From Azoarcus sp. (GTDB taxonomy: Bacteria > Pseudomonadota > Gammaproteobacteria > Burkholderiales > Rhodocyclaceae), in the NCBI GenBank assembly GCA_031258035.1, contig JAIRNL010000294.1, positions 1 to 13,883 on the forward strand: DNA of 13,883 nucleotides. The letters are read 5' to 3'. A program made the translations under genes and the position numbers. Each line of letters starts with the position of its first letter. Position 1 is the first letter of the stretch. The notes below the pieces were generated by a model that ran no database searches, was not told the origin of the DNA, and was given only the letters and a program-made list of their open reading frames with translations. Below are positions 5,072-12,933 of this stretch, in pieces.

Positions 5072-6324
5072 ACGCGCCCCCCAGGCGGCCCATGTTCGGC
5101 TGGATCGTTTTGCTCGCCTGCTTCGGGGGGTTGGGCATCGGCATCGCGCGGGTGGCCACGTCGCTGTATTCGATCGAATTGCAGGCGTCCGAATTCCAGC
5201 TTGGCCTGATCGCCGCCGCGCAGAGCGTGGGCATTTTGTTTACGAGTTTGCCGGTCGGCATCCTGGTGCAGCGCCACGGCCCTTTCCTGCCGCTGTGCAT
5301 CGGGAGTCTTTCCTGCGGTCTGGTGTATGCGATAACGCCCGCCGTGCCGAACATCTGGTTCCTGATCCTTTGCACGACACTGGTCAGCGTGGCCATGCCC
5401 ATGCGCTTCATCTCGCTCAACACGATTTTCTTGCAGCAGACGAAAGCTGTCGGCGCGGCGCGGGCGGGCTGGTTCCGGGGGGCGCACATGACGGGATTCT
5501 TGCTGGTCGGGCCGGTGCTGGGGGTGTTCCTGCTCGAACGGTTCCGGTTTTCCGGCGCTTTCCTTGCCATCGCCCTGACCTTCCTGGCGACGTTTTTCGC
5601 CGCTTTCCGCGCGGTCGACCGGCACAGCCGGATGTCGCAAGGCGACGGAAAGCGTCCGGTATTGGGATGGAAGGAGATCACGAGCCAATTGCGTCTGTTG
5701 TTCGCCATGCCGGCGTTGGGGCGCACGAGTTTGTATGAGTTTTTCACGCAGTCGATAACGTCTTTTTTCGGTTTTTTCATCGTGGTGATTGCCTTGCGGA
5801 ATTACCACTTTTCCAGTCACGACGCGGCAATGCTCCTGACCCTGGAAGGGGGGACGTTCGTCACGGCCCTGTTTTTGTCCGGGGCGCTCTTGAGCCGCTG
5901 GGGGGCGAAGCGTTTCTATCAGCTGAGTTTTTCGTTATTGGCCACCGCCCTGCTGCTGCTTGCGCCGCAAAAGGGGGCGCTCTTGCTGTGGGCGGCTTCC
6001 GGCTTGCTCGGCATCGGGCTGGGCATGGTGTACATCGCCAATTTCATCGCTTATGCCCGCATCGGGGAGACGCTCGGCATGGGCAGGGTTTCGGGGATTT
6101 CCGGTCTGATTGGCCCGACCGGGGGTTTCACGGGCAGTCTGCTCGGCGGCTGGCTGGGCGGGCTATGGGGCTTTCAGACGCTCTTTTTACCGATGGGGCT
6201 GGTTTGCCTGCTTTTCCTCTGGCAGGTCAGCCGTCGGGGGAGCGGGAAGGCCACGGGCGACGACGCGGAAGAACTGGCGAGCGAAACGTCCGGCATTTCA
6301 TCTTTCGAGGAAGGTGCGACATGA
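5068..6324 (+). CDS. Major facilitator superfamily transporter, 12 TM segments
   Basis: A 418-aa inner-membrane secondary transporter. ATG 5068 is preferred over the in-frame ATG 5047 because GGGAA at 5057-5061 lies 6 nt upstream of it, whereas 5047 has no ribosome site. Twelve hydrophobic segments can be traced, from FGWIVLLACFGGLGIGIARV at the N-terminus to TLFLPMGLVCLLFLWQV near the end. A degenerate MFS motif A (GILVQRHGP) sits in the loop between TM2 and TM3, and a related LLSRWGAKRF loop lies between TM8 and TM9, as expected for two homologous halves. A polar loop with KRPVLGWKEI separates the halves. The stop overlaps the next permease start (ATGA), so it belongs to the same operon. 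Substrate unknown; it could import or export an organosulfur compound or a breakdown product. An MFS gene inside an ABC operon is not typical of ssu or tau loci. Confidence 0.85.
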   Translation: MNAPPRRPMFGWIVLLACFGGLGIGIARVATSLYSIELQASEFQLGLIAAAQSVGILFTSLPVGILVQRHGPFLPLCIGSLSCGLVYAITPAVPNIWFLILCTTLVSVAMPMRFISLNTIFLQQTKAVGAARAGWFRGAHMTGFLLVGPVLGVFLLERFRFSGAFLAIALTFLATFFAAFRAVDRHSRMSQGDGKRPVLGWKEITSQLRLLFAMPALGRTSLYEFFTQSITSFFGFFIVVIALRNYHFSSHDAAMLLTLEGGTFVTALFLSGALLSRWGAKRFYQLSFSLLATALLLLAPQKGALLLWAASGLLGIGLGMVYIANFIAYARIGETLGMGRVSGISGLIGPTGGFTGSLLGGWLGGLWGFQTLFLPMGLVCLLFLWQVSRRGSGKATGDDAEELASETSGISSFEEGAT

Positions 6325-7181
6325 ATACACAGATTCTTTCTTTTTATTCTCCCGCGACCGTCCTGGCCGGGAAGGCGTGGAGGCAGGCGCTGGCGCGCGT
6401 GGTCAATGCGGTTTCCCGCTTCGCGCTGGCTCTGTCGTTTCCGCTGGCGCTGTTGGGGCTGTGGCAGCTCGCGCACGCGCTGGAATGGGTGCCGGCACAG
6501 ATTCTCCCCGGCCCGAGCCAAACGTGGCAAACCTTCTGGGATTTGTTCAGGGAGGACACGCTGCCGGAAGGCAAGTTGCTCTCCGACCATTTGTCCATCA
6601 GTTTGGCCAGGGTGGCCTGGAGCGTGCTCGCCGGGGCGCTGGCCGGGTTGTTGCTGGGCTTCGTCATCGGGTTGTCGCCGCGCGCCAGGGTCTATCTTCG
6701 TCCGAGTTTCGAGGTTTTCGCGCAATTCCCGGTGATCGGCTGGATTCCGCTTCTCATGCTTTTTCTGGGGATCGACGAGGCGCTGAAGATCGTCACGATT
6801 TCGTTTGCCGTCGCCGTGCCGGTGCTCGTCAATACTTACAAGGGATTGCTCGGTATTCCGCCCAGCCTGCTCGAAGTCGGCCGGGTCTATGAGTTCGACC
6901 GCTGGCAGGCGTTGACGCGCATCGTCATCCCGGCGGCGTTGCCTTCGATTTTCAGCGGTCTCCGGCAGGGAACGATGCAGGCGTGGTTGTCGCTGATCTT
7001 CGTCGAATTGCTCGCGTCCAGCGAGGGGCTGGGTTTCCTGATGATCTGGGCGCGCCAGCTGATGTACATGGACATCGTTTTCGTCTGCATCATCGCCATC
7101 GGGGTCATCGGCTATTTGCTCGACTGGACGTTGCGGCAGGTGGAAAGCTATTTCAACGCCTGGAATCCGAGAGGACTGTGA
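6321..7181 (+). CDS. ABC transporter permease, SsuC/TauC class (module A, subunit 1)
   Basis: A 286-aa inner-membrane permease (BPD_transp_1 type). The ATG overlaps the MFS stop as ATGA, with GAGGAAGG at 6307-6314 placed 6 nt upstream. An unusually long polar N-terminus (about 35 aa) precedes the first membrane segment, FALALSFPLALLGLWQLAHA, and about six segments follow in all. The ATPase-contact EAA loop is at about residues 185-208 (EVGRVYEFDRWQALTRIVIP), with Gly 187 and the closing IVIPAALP in place. It is followed 3 nt later by a second, clearly different permease, suggesting a heterodimeric channel rather than the SsuC homodimer. The likely partners are the ATPase at 8140 and the twin SBPs upstream. 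Confidence 0.88.
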   Translation: MNTQILSFYSPATVLAGKAWRQALARVVNAVSRFALALSFPLALLGLWQLAHALEWVPAQILPGPSQTWQTFWDLFREDTLPEGKLLSDHLSISLARVAWSVLAGALAGLLLGFVIGLSPRARVYLRPSFEVFAQFPVIGWIPLLMLFLGIDEALKIVTISFAVAVPVLVNTYKGLLGIPPSLLEVGRVYEFDRWQALTRIVIPAALPSIFSGLRQGTMQAWLSLIFVELLASSEGLGFLMIWARQLMYMDIVFVCIIAIGVIGYLLDWTLRQVESYFNAWNPRGL

Positions 7182-7184
7182 GCC

Positions 7185-7958
7185 ATGAGCGCGAATGCCA
7201 TCCGTGGATTCGATCCCAGGGCGCTGGCGCTGCCCGCCCTCATCATCGTGTTGTGGGAGATCGCCCATGTCCGCGGCTGGGTCGATACCCGGCTGATCCC
7301 CTCCCCGCCCGGCGTGGCGCAAACCGCCTGGCAAAGTATTTTTGCCGAGGATTTCCTGCCGGGGCTCTGGGAGAGTTTGTACCGCGACATCGCCGGTTTC
7401 CTCGCCGGGGGGGCGCTGGGCATCGCCACCGGCGTGGCGCTGGGAATGTCGCGCCCGCTGGAGGCCGCGATCAACCCGACGCTCAACGCGCTCAAGCAGA
7501 TTTCGCTCTTCGCGTGGCTGCCGCTGCTCACGAGTTGGTTCGGCTATGACGACGGGGCCAAGATCCTGTTCATCGCCGCGTCGGTTTTCTATCCGGTCGC
7601 GGTGAGTACTTTCGAGGGGGTGCGCGCCATCCCGCGCGCGCAGTTGGAGGTCGCCCGCGTCTTCCGCTTCAACCGGCGGCAGTTGATCTTCCGCCTGCTG
7701 CTGCCGGGGGCCGCGCCCCGTATCCTCACCGGCCTGCAAATGGGGCTGGTGTTCGCCTGGCTGGCCACGATCGGTTCGGAATTCCTGCTGGCCAACTGGG
7801 GCAACGGCCTGGGCAACATCATCGTCCACGGACGCGAGGCGCTCGATGTCGGCCTGGTCATCTGGGGGTTGCTGATCGTCGGCGCGGTCGGCTCGATCCT
7901 CAACGCCCTGGCCCAACGGGCGGAAAACCGCCTGTTGCAGTGGCGCGGGGCGCGCTGA
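7185..7958 (+). CDS. ABC transporter permease, SsuC/TauC class (module A, subunit 2)
   Basis: A 257-aa inner-membrane permease starting 3 nt after the stop of the previous one. Membrane segments begin with ALALPALIIVLWEIAHVRGW, and the family landmark LIPSPPGVAQTAW follows. The EAA loop is at about residues 155-178 (EVARVFRFNRRQLIFRLLLP) and ends in the variant LLPGAAP. It is only distantly similar to subunit 1 (matching order of motifs, low residue identity), so it is not a recent duplicate. Paired divergent permeases with one ATPase imply a heterodimer. The stop overlaps a downstream ATG (TGATG at 7956-7960), which opens a small possible frame. Confidence 0.88.
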   Translation: MSANAIRGFDPRALALPALIIVLWEIAHVRGWVDTRLIPSPPGVAQTAWQSIFAEDFLPGLWESLYRDIAGFLAGGALGIATGVALGMSRPLEAAINPTLNALKQISLFAWLPLLTSWFGYDDGAKILFIAASVFYPVAVSTFEGVRAIPRAQLEVARVFRFNRRQLIFRLLLPGAAPRILTGLQMGLVFAWLATIGSEFLLANWGNGLGNIIVHGREALDVGLVIWGLLIVGAVGSILNALAQRAENRLLQWRGAR

Positions 7959-8143
7959 TGGGCGCCGCCGCGCTTTCCCACCCAGGCCGGCCAGCCGTCC
8001 TCCGATGGCTGGCGGACGCGCTATGGACGTGCCTGTCCCTGCTGGCGCTAGCGGCGACGACGGGCGGCCTCCGCGCGCGTCATCCGTTATTACCACCCCT
8101 GAGCATTTCTTTTTCCCCTCCAGGCAAAGCGAGGCAATCATGA
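7958..8143 (+). CDS. Possible 61-aa coupled small ORF
   Basis: The frame starts with an ATG overlapping the stop of the preceding permease (TGATG) and ends with a TGA overlapping the start of the following ATPase (ATGA at 8140-8143). This bridges a 181-bp gap without leaving non-coding DNA. The peptide has one hydrophobic stretch (ALWTCLSLLALAATTGG) that could be a single membrane segment, then a proline-rich tail (HPLLPPLSISFSPPGKARQS). Against it: no clear ribosome site, several rare codons (CTA, TTA) unlike its neighbours, and no recognised family. It may be non-coding spacer with fortuitous overlaps. Confidence 0.3.
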   Translation: MGAAALSHPGRPAVLRWLADALWTCLSLLALAATTGGLRARHPLLPPLSISFSPPGKARQS

Positions 8144-8970
8144 CAACCACGAGACTGCAAATCGACAATGTCCGCAAGACTTTCCACTCCCGCCACAATC
8201 CGGACGCGGCTTTCGTCGCGCTCGCCGATGTGTCGCTCGATGTCGCCGATGGCGAATTCGTGGTGATCGTCGGCCCCAGCGGCTGCGGCAAATCCACTTT
8301 GCTCGATTTGCTCGCCGGCCTCACCCGCCCGAGCGGGGGCAAGATCCTGCTCGACGGCAAGCCGATCACCGGGCCATCGCTCGACCGGGGCGTGGTCTTC
8401 CAGCAGTACGCGCTCTTTCCCTGGCTGACGGCGCAGGGCAACATCGAATTCGGCCTGGAGGCCAAGGGGGTGCCCGCGAAGGCGCGGCGCGAAACGGCGC
8501 TGCATTTCCTCGACCTCGTCGGGCTGGCCGATTTCGCCCACCATCATCCGGGCGAGTTGTCCGGCGGAATGAAGCAGCGGGTGGCGATCGCCCGCAGCCT
8601 CGCCTACGACCCGGAAGTCCTGTTGATGGACGAGCCTTTCGCCGCGCTCGACGCGCAGACGCGCGAAACCCTGCAATGCGAGCTGTTGCGCATCTGGGAG
8701 CGTTCGCGCAAGACCATCGTCTTCATTACCCACGGCATCGACGAGGCGGTCTATCTCGGCCAGCGCGTCGCGGTGATGAGTTCGCGTCCGGGCAGGATCA
8801 AGCAGATCGTGACCATTCCCTCGGAATTCAAGGCCGGGGAGGATTTCCGCGCCCATCCCGAATTCGGGCGGCTGCGCCACGAGATCTGGCTCTTGTTGCG
8901 CGAGGAGGTTTCCCGCGCGCAGGAAGAGAAACAGGAAGCGGGCCGGCGCCAGATGGCGCTTGCCGCCTGA
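8140..8970 (+). CDS. ABC transporter ATP-binding protein, SsuB/TauB class (module A)
   Basis: A 276-aa ATPase that drives import through the two permeases upstream. ATG 8140 with GAGG at 8131-8134 is chosen. The in-frame ATG 8005 would add 45 residues with no counterpart in the family. Visible motifs are Walker A GPSGCGKST (45-53), Q-loop Gln 88 in VVFQQYALFPW, ABC signature LSGGMKQR (140-147), Walker B VLLMDE (160-165), D-loop ALD (169-171) and H-switch His 198. VFQQYALFPW and the GIDEAVYLGQRVAVMSSRPG segment are typical of the nitrate/sulfonate/taurine subfamily. All catalytic residues are present. A charged C-terminal tail (about 255-276) is rich in Glu, Gln and Arg. The next permease gene begins 36 nt later. 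Confidence 0.92.
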   Translation: MTTTRLQIDNVRKTFHSRHNPDAAFVALADVSLDVADGEFVVIVGPSGCGKSTLLDLLAGLTRPSGGKILLDGKPITGPSLDRGVVFQQYALFPWLTAQGNIEFGLEAKGVPAKARRETALHFLDLVGLADFAHHHPGELSGGMKQRVAIARSLAYDPEVLLMDEPFAALDAQTRETLQCELLRIWERSRKTIVFITHGIDEAVYLGQRVAVMSSRPGRIKQIVTIPSEFKAGEDFRAHPEFGRLRHEIWLLLREEVSRAQEEKQEAGRRQMALAA

Positions 8971-9006
8971 GCCCTCCCCGCGCACGCGCACCGCCGGAGA
9001 ACGTCC

Positions 9007-9837
9007 ATGTCCGCACAAGAATCCACCCTGGAGTTGCCCACCGCCCGCGAGGCGGGAAGAAGTCCGGCCTTGCAGGCGGGGCTGCACGCCCTGCGGCGCG
9101 GCGGCGCGATCATCGCCTTCTTCCTGTTGTGGGAAATCGCGCCGCGCCTCGGCCTGGTCGAGGCGGCGTTCCTGCCGCCGATCAGTCAGGTGCTGGCGAC
9201 CGGCTGGAAGCTCTTGCTGAACGGCCAGTTGCCGCAGCATTTCGCCGCCAGCCTCGTCCGCTCCGCGGCGGGTTTCGCCCTGGCGATCGTCGCGGCGATT
9301 CCGCTCGGGCTGGCCATCGGGCGCTATCGCCTGTTCGCGCAGGTGGTCAATCCGCTGCTGGAGATGTTCCGCAATACCGCCGCCCTCGCCCTGTTGCCGG
9401 TGTTCATCCTTTTCCTCGGCATCGGCGAGACCTCGAAAGTCGCCATCGTTTTCTACGGTTGCTTCTGGCCGATCCTGCTCAACACCATCACCGCCGTGGT
9501 GACGGTCGATCCGCTTCTCATCAAATCGGCGCGCGCCATGGGGCTGTCGCCCGTGCGCCTGTTCCGCAAGGTCATCCTGCCCGCCTCGGTGCCGACGATT
9601 TTCGTCGGGGTGCGGCTGGCCGGGGCGGTGTCGGTGCTGATCCTCATCGCGGCGGAGATGGTCGGCGCGAAGTCGGGACTCGGCTACCTGATCATCTATT
9701 CGCAATACAACTTCCAGGTACCGGAAATGTTCCTCGGCATCGTCTGCATCACCCTCGTGGGGCTGCTCATCAACGCCCTGCTCGTCACGCTGGAACACCG
9801 CCTCACCGCCTGGAAGCGCAACGGGGGCGAGGCATGA
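9007..9837 (+). CDS. ABC transporter permease, SsuC/TauC class (module B)
   Basis: A 276-aa inner-membrane permease preceded by GGAGA at 8996-9000, 6 nt from the ATG. A polar N-terminus of about 35 aa leads into GGAIIAFFLLWEIAPRLGLV, then the landmark FLPPISQVLATGWKLL. The EAA loop at about residues 173-198 reads KSARAMGLSPVRLFRKVILP, closer to canonical SsuC/TauC than the two module A permeases. Only one permease accompanies this module, so a homodimer is likely. Its stop overlaps the start of the lipoprotein SBP gene (ATGA at 9834-9837). The matching ATPase is probably the gene at 12087, which lies beyond two SBP genes. Confidence 0.9.
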   Translation: MSAQESTLELPTAREAGRSPALQAGLHALRRGGAIIAFFLLWEIAPRLGLVEAAFLPPISQVLATGWKLLLNGQLPQHFAASLVRSAAGFALAIVAAIPLGLAIGRYRLFAQVVNPLLEMFRNTAALALLPVFILFLGIGETSKVAIVFYGCFWPILLNTITAVVTVDPLLIKSARAMGLSPVRLFRKVILPASVPTIFVGVRLAGAVSVLILIAAEMVGAKSGLGYLIIYSQYNFQVPEMFLGIVCITLVGLLINALLVTLEHRLTAWKRNGGEA

Positions 9838-10877
9838 GGCCGGCGAGGTTCCTCGGCCTCGCCGCCGCCCTGCTGCTCGCCGTCGCCTGCGGCAAGGACG
9901 ACGCGCCGCCCCAGGGCGGGACGGCGCTGGAGAAACTGACCTTCCGCCACCTCGGTTCGCCTGGGGCCGTGGATCTGATCGAGCTGGCCGAAGACCTCGG
10001 CTATCTCGCGCCGGTGAAGCTCGACTACGTCGGCATCTCCCATGGCGGGCCGCAGGGCATCCAGACCCTGCTGAGCGGCGACACCGACATCAGCAGTTCG
10101 TCCTTCAACAGCGCCATCGTGAAAGTGGTCGCTTCCGGCGCGCCGGTGACGGCGGTCATCGCCTCCTACGGCTACGACACGGAAGAAGACGCCTTCCTCT
10201 CGCAGGGCGGCTATTTCGTGCGGGAGGACAGCCCCATCCGTGGCCCGCGCGACCTGATCGGCAAGAAGATCGCCGTGAACGCCCTCGGCGCGCAGGCCGA
10301 GCTTTTCCTGAGCGAATACATGCGCCGGGGCGGCCTGGACAAGAAGGAAATCCGGCAGGTCGAGCTGGTCGTCGTCCCGCCGGTCAGCATGGAGCAGACC
10401 CTGCGCCAGGGACAGGTGGACGTGGCGCAGCTCTATTGGCCACCGGGCGGGCCGGGCGTGCGCAAGCTGTTCAGTTCGGAAGACCTGTACCGGCACTTCA
10501 CCGCCGGCGCCTACGTCATGTCCAACCGCTACCTGCGCGAGAACCCCAATACCGCGCGCCACGTGCTCGGCGGCATCGCCAGGGCGATCGAATGGGCCAG
10601 AACCACGCCGCGCGCGCAGGTGCATGAGCGTTTCCGCCAGATCATCGCCGGGCGCGGGCGCAACGAGAGCGACAAGATCATCCAGTACTGGACAGGTTTC
10701 GGCATTCCCGCCAGGGGCGGCGTGCTCAAGGACGAAGATTTCCAGATCTGGCTCGACTGGCTCATCGAGGACAAGCAGATCGAACCGGGCGCGGTCGATC
10801 CGGGAAAAATCTACACGAACGCCTTCAACCCCTACGCACAACAAAGCGTCTCGCAAAAACCAGAAGACGCCCCCTGA
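9834..10877 (+). CDS. Lipoprotein substrate-binding protein, NMT1/SsuA-like (copy 1)
   Basis: A 347-aa binding protein translationally coupled to the permease (ATGA overlap). The N-terminus MRPARFLGLAAALLLAVAC is a lipoprotein signal with Cys 19 as the likely acylated residue, so the protein should be membrane-anchored rather than free in the periplasm. The mature part carries LTFRHLGSPGAVDLIELAEDLGY, GGPQGIQTLLSGDTDISSSS and GPRDLIGKKIAVNALGAQAE, the strand-loop order of the SsuA/NMT1 fold. It ends NAFNPYAQ plus a short hydrophilic tail. It is not closely related to the twin SBPs at 2644 and 3855. The ligand is unknown; class and neighbours suggest a sulfonate-like anion or small heterocycle. 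It shares about 60-65% identity (by eye) with the next gene. Confidence 0.85.
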   Translation: MRPARFLGLAAALLLAVACGKDDAPPQGGTALEKLTFRHLGSPGAVDLIELAEDLGYLAPVKLDYVGISHGGPQGIQTLLSGDTDISSSSFNSAIVKVVASGAPVTAVIASYGYDTEEDAFLSQGGYFVREDSPIRGPRDLIGKKIAVNALGAQAELFLSEYMRRGGLDKKEIRQVELVVVPPVSMEQTLRQGQVDVAQLYWPPGGPGVRKLFSSEDLYRHFTAGAYVMSNRYLRENPNTARHVLGGIARAIEWARTTPRAQVHERFRQIIAGRGRNESDKIIQYWTGFGIPARGGVLKDEDFQIWLDWLIEDKQIEPGAVDPGKIYTNAFNPYAQQSVSQKPEDAP

Positions 10878-10991
10878 CCCCAACAGAGAGACCCCATGAC
10901 AAGAACCGGCACACGAAAACGCCCCGGAACGCCCCCCCAACGGCAAAGCCTCGTCCATTGCACCGGGACGCGGCGGGGGAAGAACAGGGAC

Positions 10992-12029
10992 ATGAGACCG
11001 GCAAGGCTGCTCGCGCTCGCCGCCCTGCTGCTCGCCGCCGCCTGCGGTCGCGGGGACGGCGACGTCCCCCGGAAGGGCGGCGCGGCGGCGGGGGAGGCGG
11101 CACTGGAGACGCTGGAATTCCGCCATCCGGGTTCGCCCGGCTGGGTCACGCTGGAAGAGCTTGCCGAAGACCTCGGCTATCTCGCGCCGGTCAGGCTGAA
11201 GAATATCGGCATCTCGACCGGCGGGCCGCAGGGCATCCAGATGGTCCTGAGCGGCGATTCGGACATCAGCAGCCAATCCTTCACCGGGGCCATCGTCAAG
11301 GTAGTGGCCTCCGGCGCGCCGGTGACGGCGGTCATCGCCGCCTATGGCACAGCCAGGAACAACGACCTGGGCGGCTATTACGTGCTGGAAGACAGCCCCA
11401 TCCACGGGCCGCGCGACCTGATCGGCAAGAAGATCGCGGTAAACACCCATGGCGCGCAGATGGAATTCATGCTGCGGGAGTACCTCGTGCGCGGCGGCCT
11501 GAACCGGGAAGAAATCGACTCGGTGGAGCTTATCGTCGTGCCGCCGGGGAGCACGGAACAGGTCTTGCGCCAGCGCCAGGTCGATGTCGCGCCGTTTTAT
11601 TTCGGCATCGGCTCCGAGCGCGGCGGGGTCAGGCGACTGTTCCGGGACTATGAGCTATTCGGTTCGATCACGGTGGGCGCCTATGTGATGTCCAACCGCT
11701 TCCTCGCCGAAAAGCCCAATACCGCAAGACATGTGATCGGCGGGCTCGCCCGCGCCATCGAATGGACGAAAACGGCCCCGCTCGAAGACGTCCAGGCGCG
11801 TTTTCGCGGCATCATCGAAAAGCGCCAGCGCAATGAAAACGCGGCGATGGTCAAGTACTGGCAGGGAATCGGCCTGGAGAATTCACCGCACGGCCTGCTC
11901 GACGACAAGGATTTCCAGATCTGGGTGGACTGGCTCGTGAAAGACGGGCAACTCCAACCCGGAGAAGTCGATCTGCGCAAGGTCTATACCAACGCTTTCA
12001 ACCCCTACGCGCAAAGCGCCCCGCAATGA
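10992..12029 (+). CDS. Lipoprotein substrate-binding protein, NMT1/SsuA-like (copy 2)
   Basis: A 345-aa paralogue of the preceding gene. ATG 10992 is chosen because it begins a clean lipoprotein signal (MRPARLLALAALLLAAAC, Cys 18) aligning with copy 1. GGGGA at 10977-10981 is 10 nt upstream. An in-frame ATG at 10896 would add 32 basic residues and bury the signal. GGPQGIQMVLSGDSDISSQS and GPRDLIGKKIAVNTHGAQME are conserved. The segment after the second lobe hinge differs sharply: DVAPFYFGIGSERGGV here against DVAQLYWPPGGPGV in copy 1. That stretch faces the ligand cleft in related proteins, so the ligand may differ. A 114-bp spacer separates the two copies. The ATPase follows 57 nt after the stop. 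Confidence 0.85.
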   Translation: MRPARLLALAALLLAAACGRGDGDVPRKGGAAAGEAALETLEFRHPGSPGWVTLEELAEDLGYLAPVRLKNIGISTGGPQGIQMVLSGDSDISSQSFTGAIVKVVASGAPVTAVIAAYGTARNNDLGGYYVLEDSPIHGPRDLIGKKIAVNTHGAQMEFMLREYLVRGGLNREEIDSVELIVVPPGSTEQVLRQRQVDVAPFYFGIGSERGGVRRLFRDYELFGSITVGAYVMSNRFLAEKPNTARHVIGGLARAIEWTKTAPLEDVQARFRGIIEKRQRNENAAMVKYWQGIGLENSPHGLLDDKDFQIWVDWLVKDGQLQPGEVDLRKVYTNAFNPYAQSAPQ

Positions 12030-12086
12030 CCCGCCCCGCAACCACCGGAAAACACATTCCCCCTATCCTGAAGAAAGAGACCCCCC

Positions 12087-12890
12087 ATGGCACAGGCTGG
12101 CGCGCTGGAAATCCGCAATCTGAACAAACACTACACCGTCAACGGCACGCCGTTGAACGTGCTGGAAAACATCAACCTCTCGATTCATCCCGGCGAATTC
12201 GTCACCATCGTCGGCGCGAGCGGTTGCGGCAAATCGACCCTGCTGCGCCTGGTCATCGGGCTGGACAACGAATACACCGGCGACATTCTCCTCGACGAGC
12301 GCCGCATCCGCGACACCGGGCTCGACCGCGGCATCGTTTTCCAGGAACACCGGCTGTTCCCCTGGTTGACCGTCAAAAAGAACATCGAGACGGGCCTGCT
12401 CAACAACACCCGTTTCAGTCCCGAGGAAAAGGAAAACTCGGTACGCGAGCACATCGCCCTCGTGGGCCTGGGCGAATTTGAATCCGCCTATCCGCACCAA
12501 CTCTCGGGCGGCATGTCGCAGCGCGTTGCCATCGCCCGCGCCCTGGTCAACCGTCCCGAAGTACTGCTGCTCGACGAACCCTTCGGGGCGCTCGACGCCT
12601 TTACCCGCCACTTCCTGCAAGACGAGCTGCTGCGCATCTCCAGCGAGGAAGGCATCACCATGGTGCTTGTCACCCACGACATCGAAGAAGCCATCTATCT
12701 CGCCGACCGGGTCGTGGTCATGCAACCCAGGCCGGGACGCATCAAGCGCGTCGTCGACATCGACCTCCCGCGCCCGCGCCCGCGCAACGCGGACGCCTTC
12801 GTGCGCTACAAGGATGACCTGCTCGCCGACTTCGCCACGGGCGACCGCCCCGAAGACATCCTCGCCGGCGCGCTCGAACAACCGGCCTGA
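12087..12890 (+). CDS. ABC transporter ATP-binding protein, SsuB/TauB class (module B)
   Basis: A 267-aa ATPase with every core motif: Walker A GASGCGKST (43-51), Q-loop Gln 86 in IVFQEHRLFPW, signature LSGGMSQR (139-146), Walker B VLLLDE (159-164), D-loop ALD (168-170) and H-switch His 197. GLDRGIVFQEHRLFPWLTV and ALDAFTR are typical of SsuB. It is clearly distinct from the module A ATPase, so the two modules are not a recent block duplication. The ribosome site is weak (AAAGAGA around 12074-12080). The likely partner is the permease at 9007. It could also serve an SsuC-type permease beyond the window, because an SsuA gene follows 43 nt later. Confidence 0.92.
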   Translation: MAQAGALEIRNLNKHYTVNGTPLNVLENINLSIHPGEFVTIVGASGCGKSTLLRLVIGLDNEYTGDILLDERRIRDTGLDRGIVFQEHRLFPWLTVKKNIETGLLNNTRFSPEEKENSVREHIALVGLGEFESAYPHQLSGGMSQRVAIARALVNRPEVLLLDEPFGALDAFTRHFLQDELLRISSEEGITMVLVTHDIEEAIYLADRVVVMQPRPGRIKRVVDIDLPRPRPRNADAFVRYKDDLLADFATGDRPEDILAGALEQPA

Positions 12891-12933
12891 GCACACCGTC
12901 GTCATCCCCCCACCTTCACCAAGGAGTTTACCC

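Noticed and set aside
8005..8139. N-terminal extension of the module A ATPase from ATG 8005
   Set aside because: The extra 45 residues have no match in the family, and the ATPase domain begins normally at 8140 with its own ribosome site.
6174..8465. Minus-strand open frame of 763 codons opposite the permease/ATPase block
   Set aside because: Antisense to three clear transporter genes. The translation is rich in Arg, Gln, Asp and Pro, typical of GC-driven shadow frames.
8080..9798. Minus-strand open frame of 572 codons opposite the ATPase and module B permease
   Set aside because: Same reasoning: the opposite strand carries Walker A, signature and EAA motifs, and this frame has none.
10896..10991. 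N-terminally extended start for the second lipoprotein SBP
   Set aside because: It would put 32 basic residues before the lipoprotein signal and has no counterpart in the paralogous gene.
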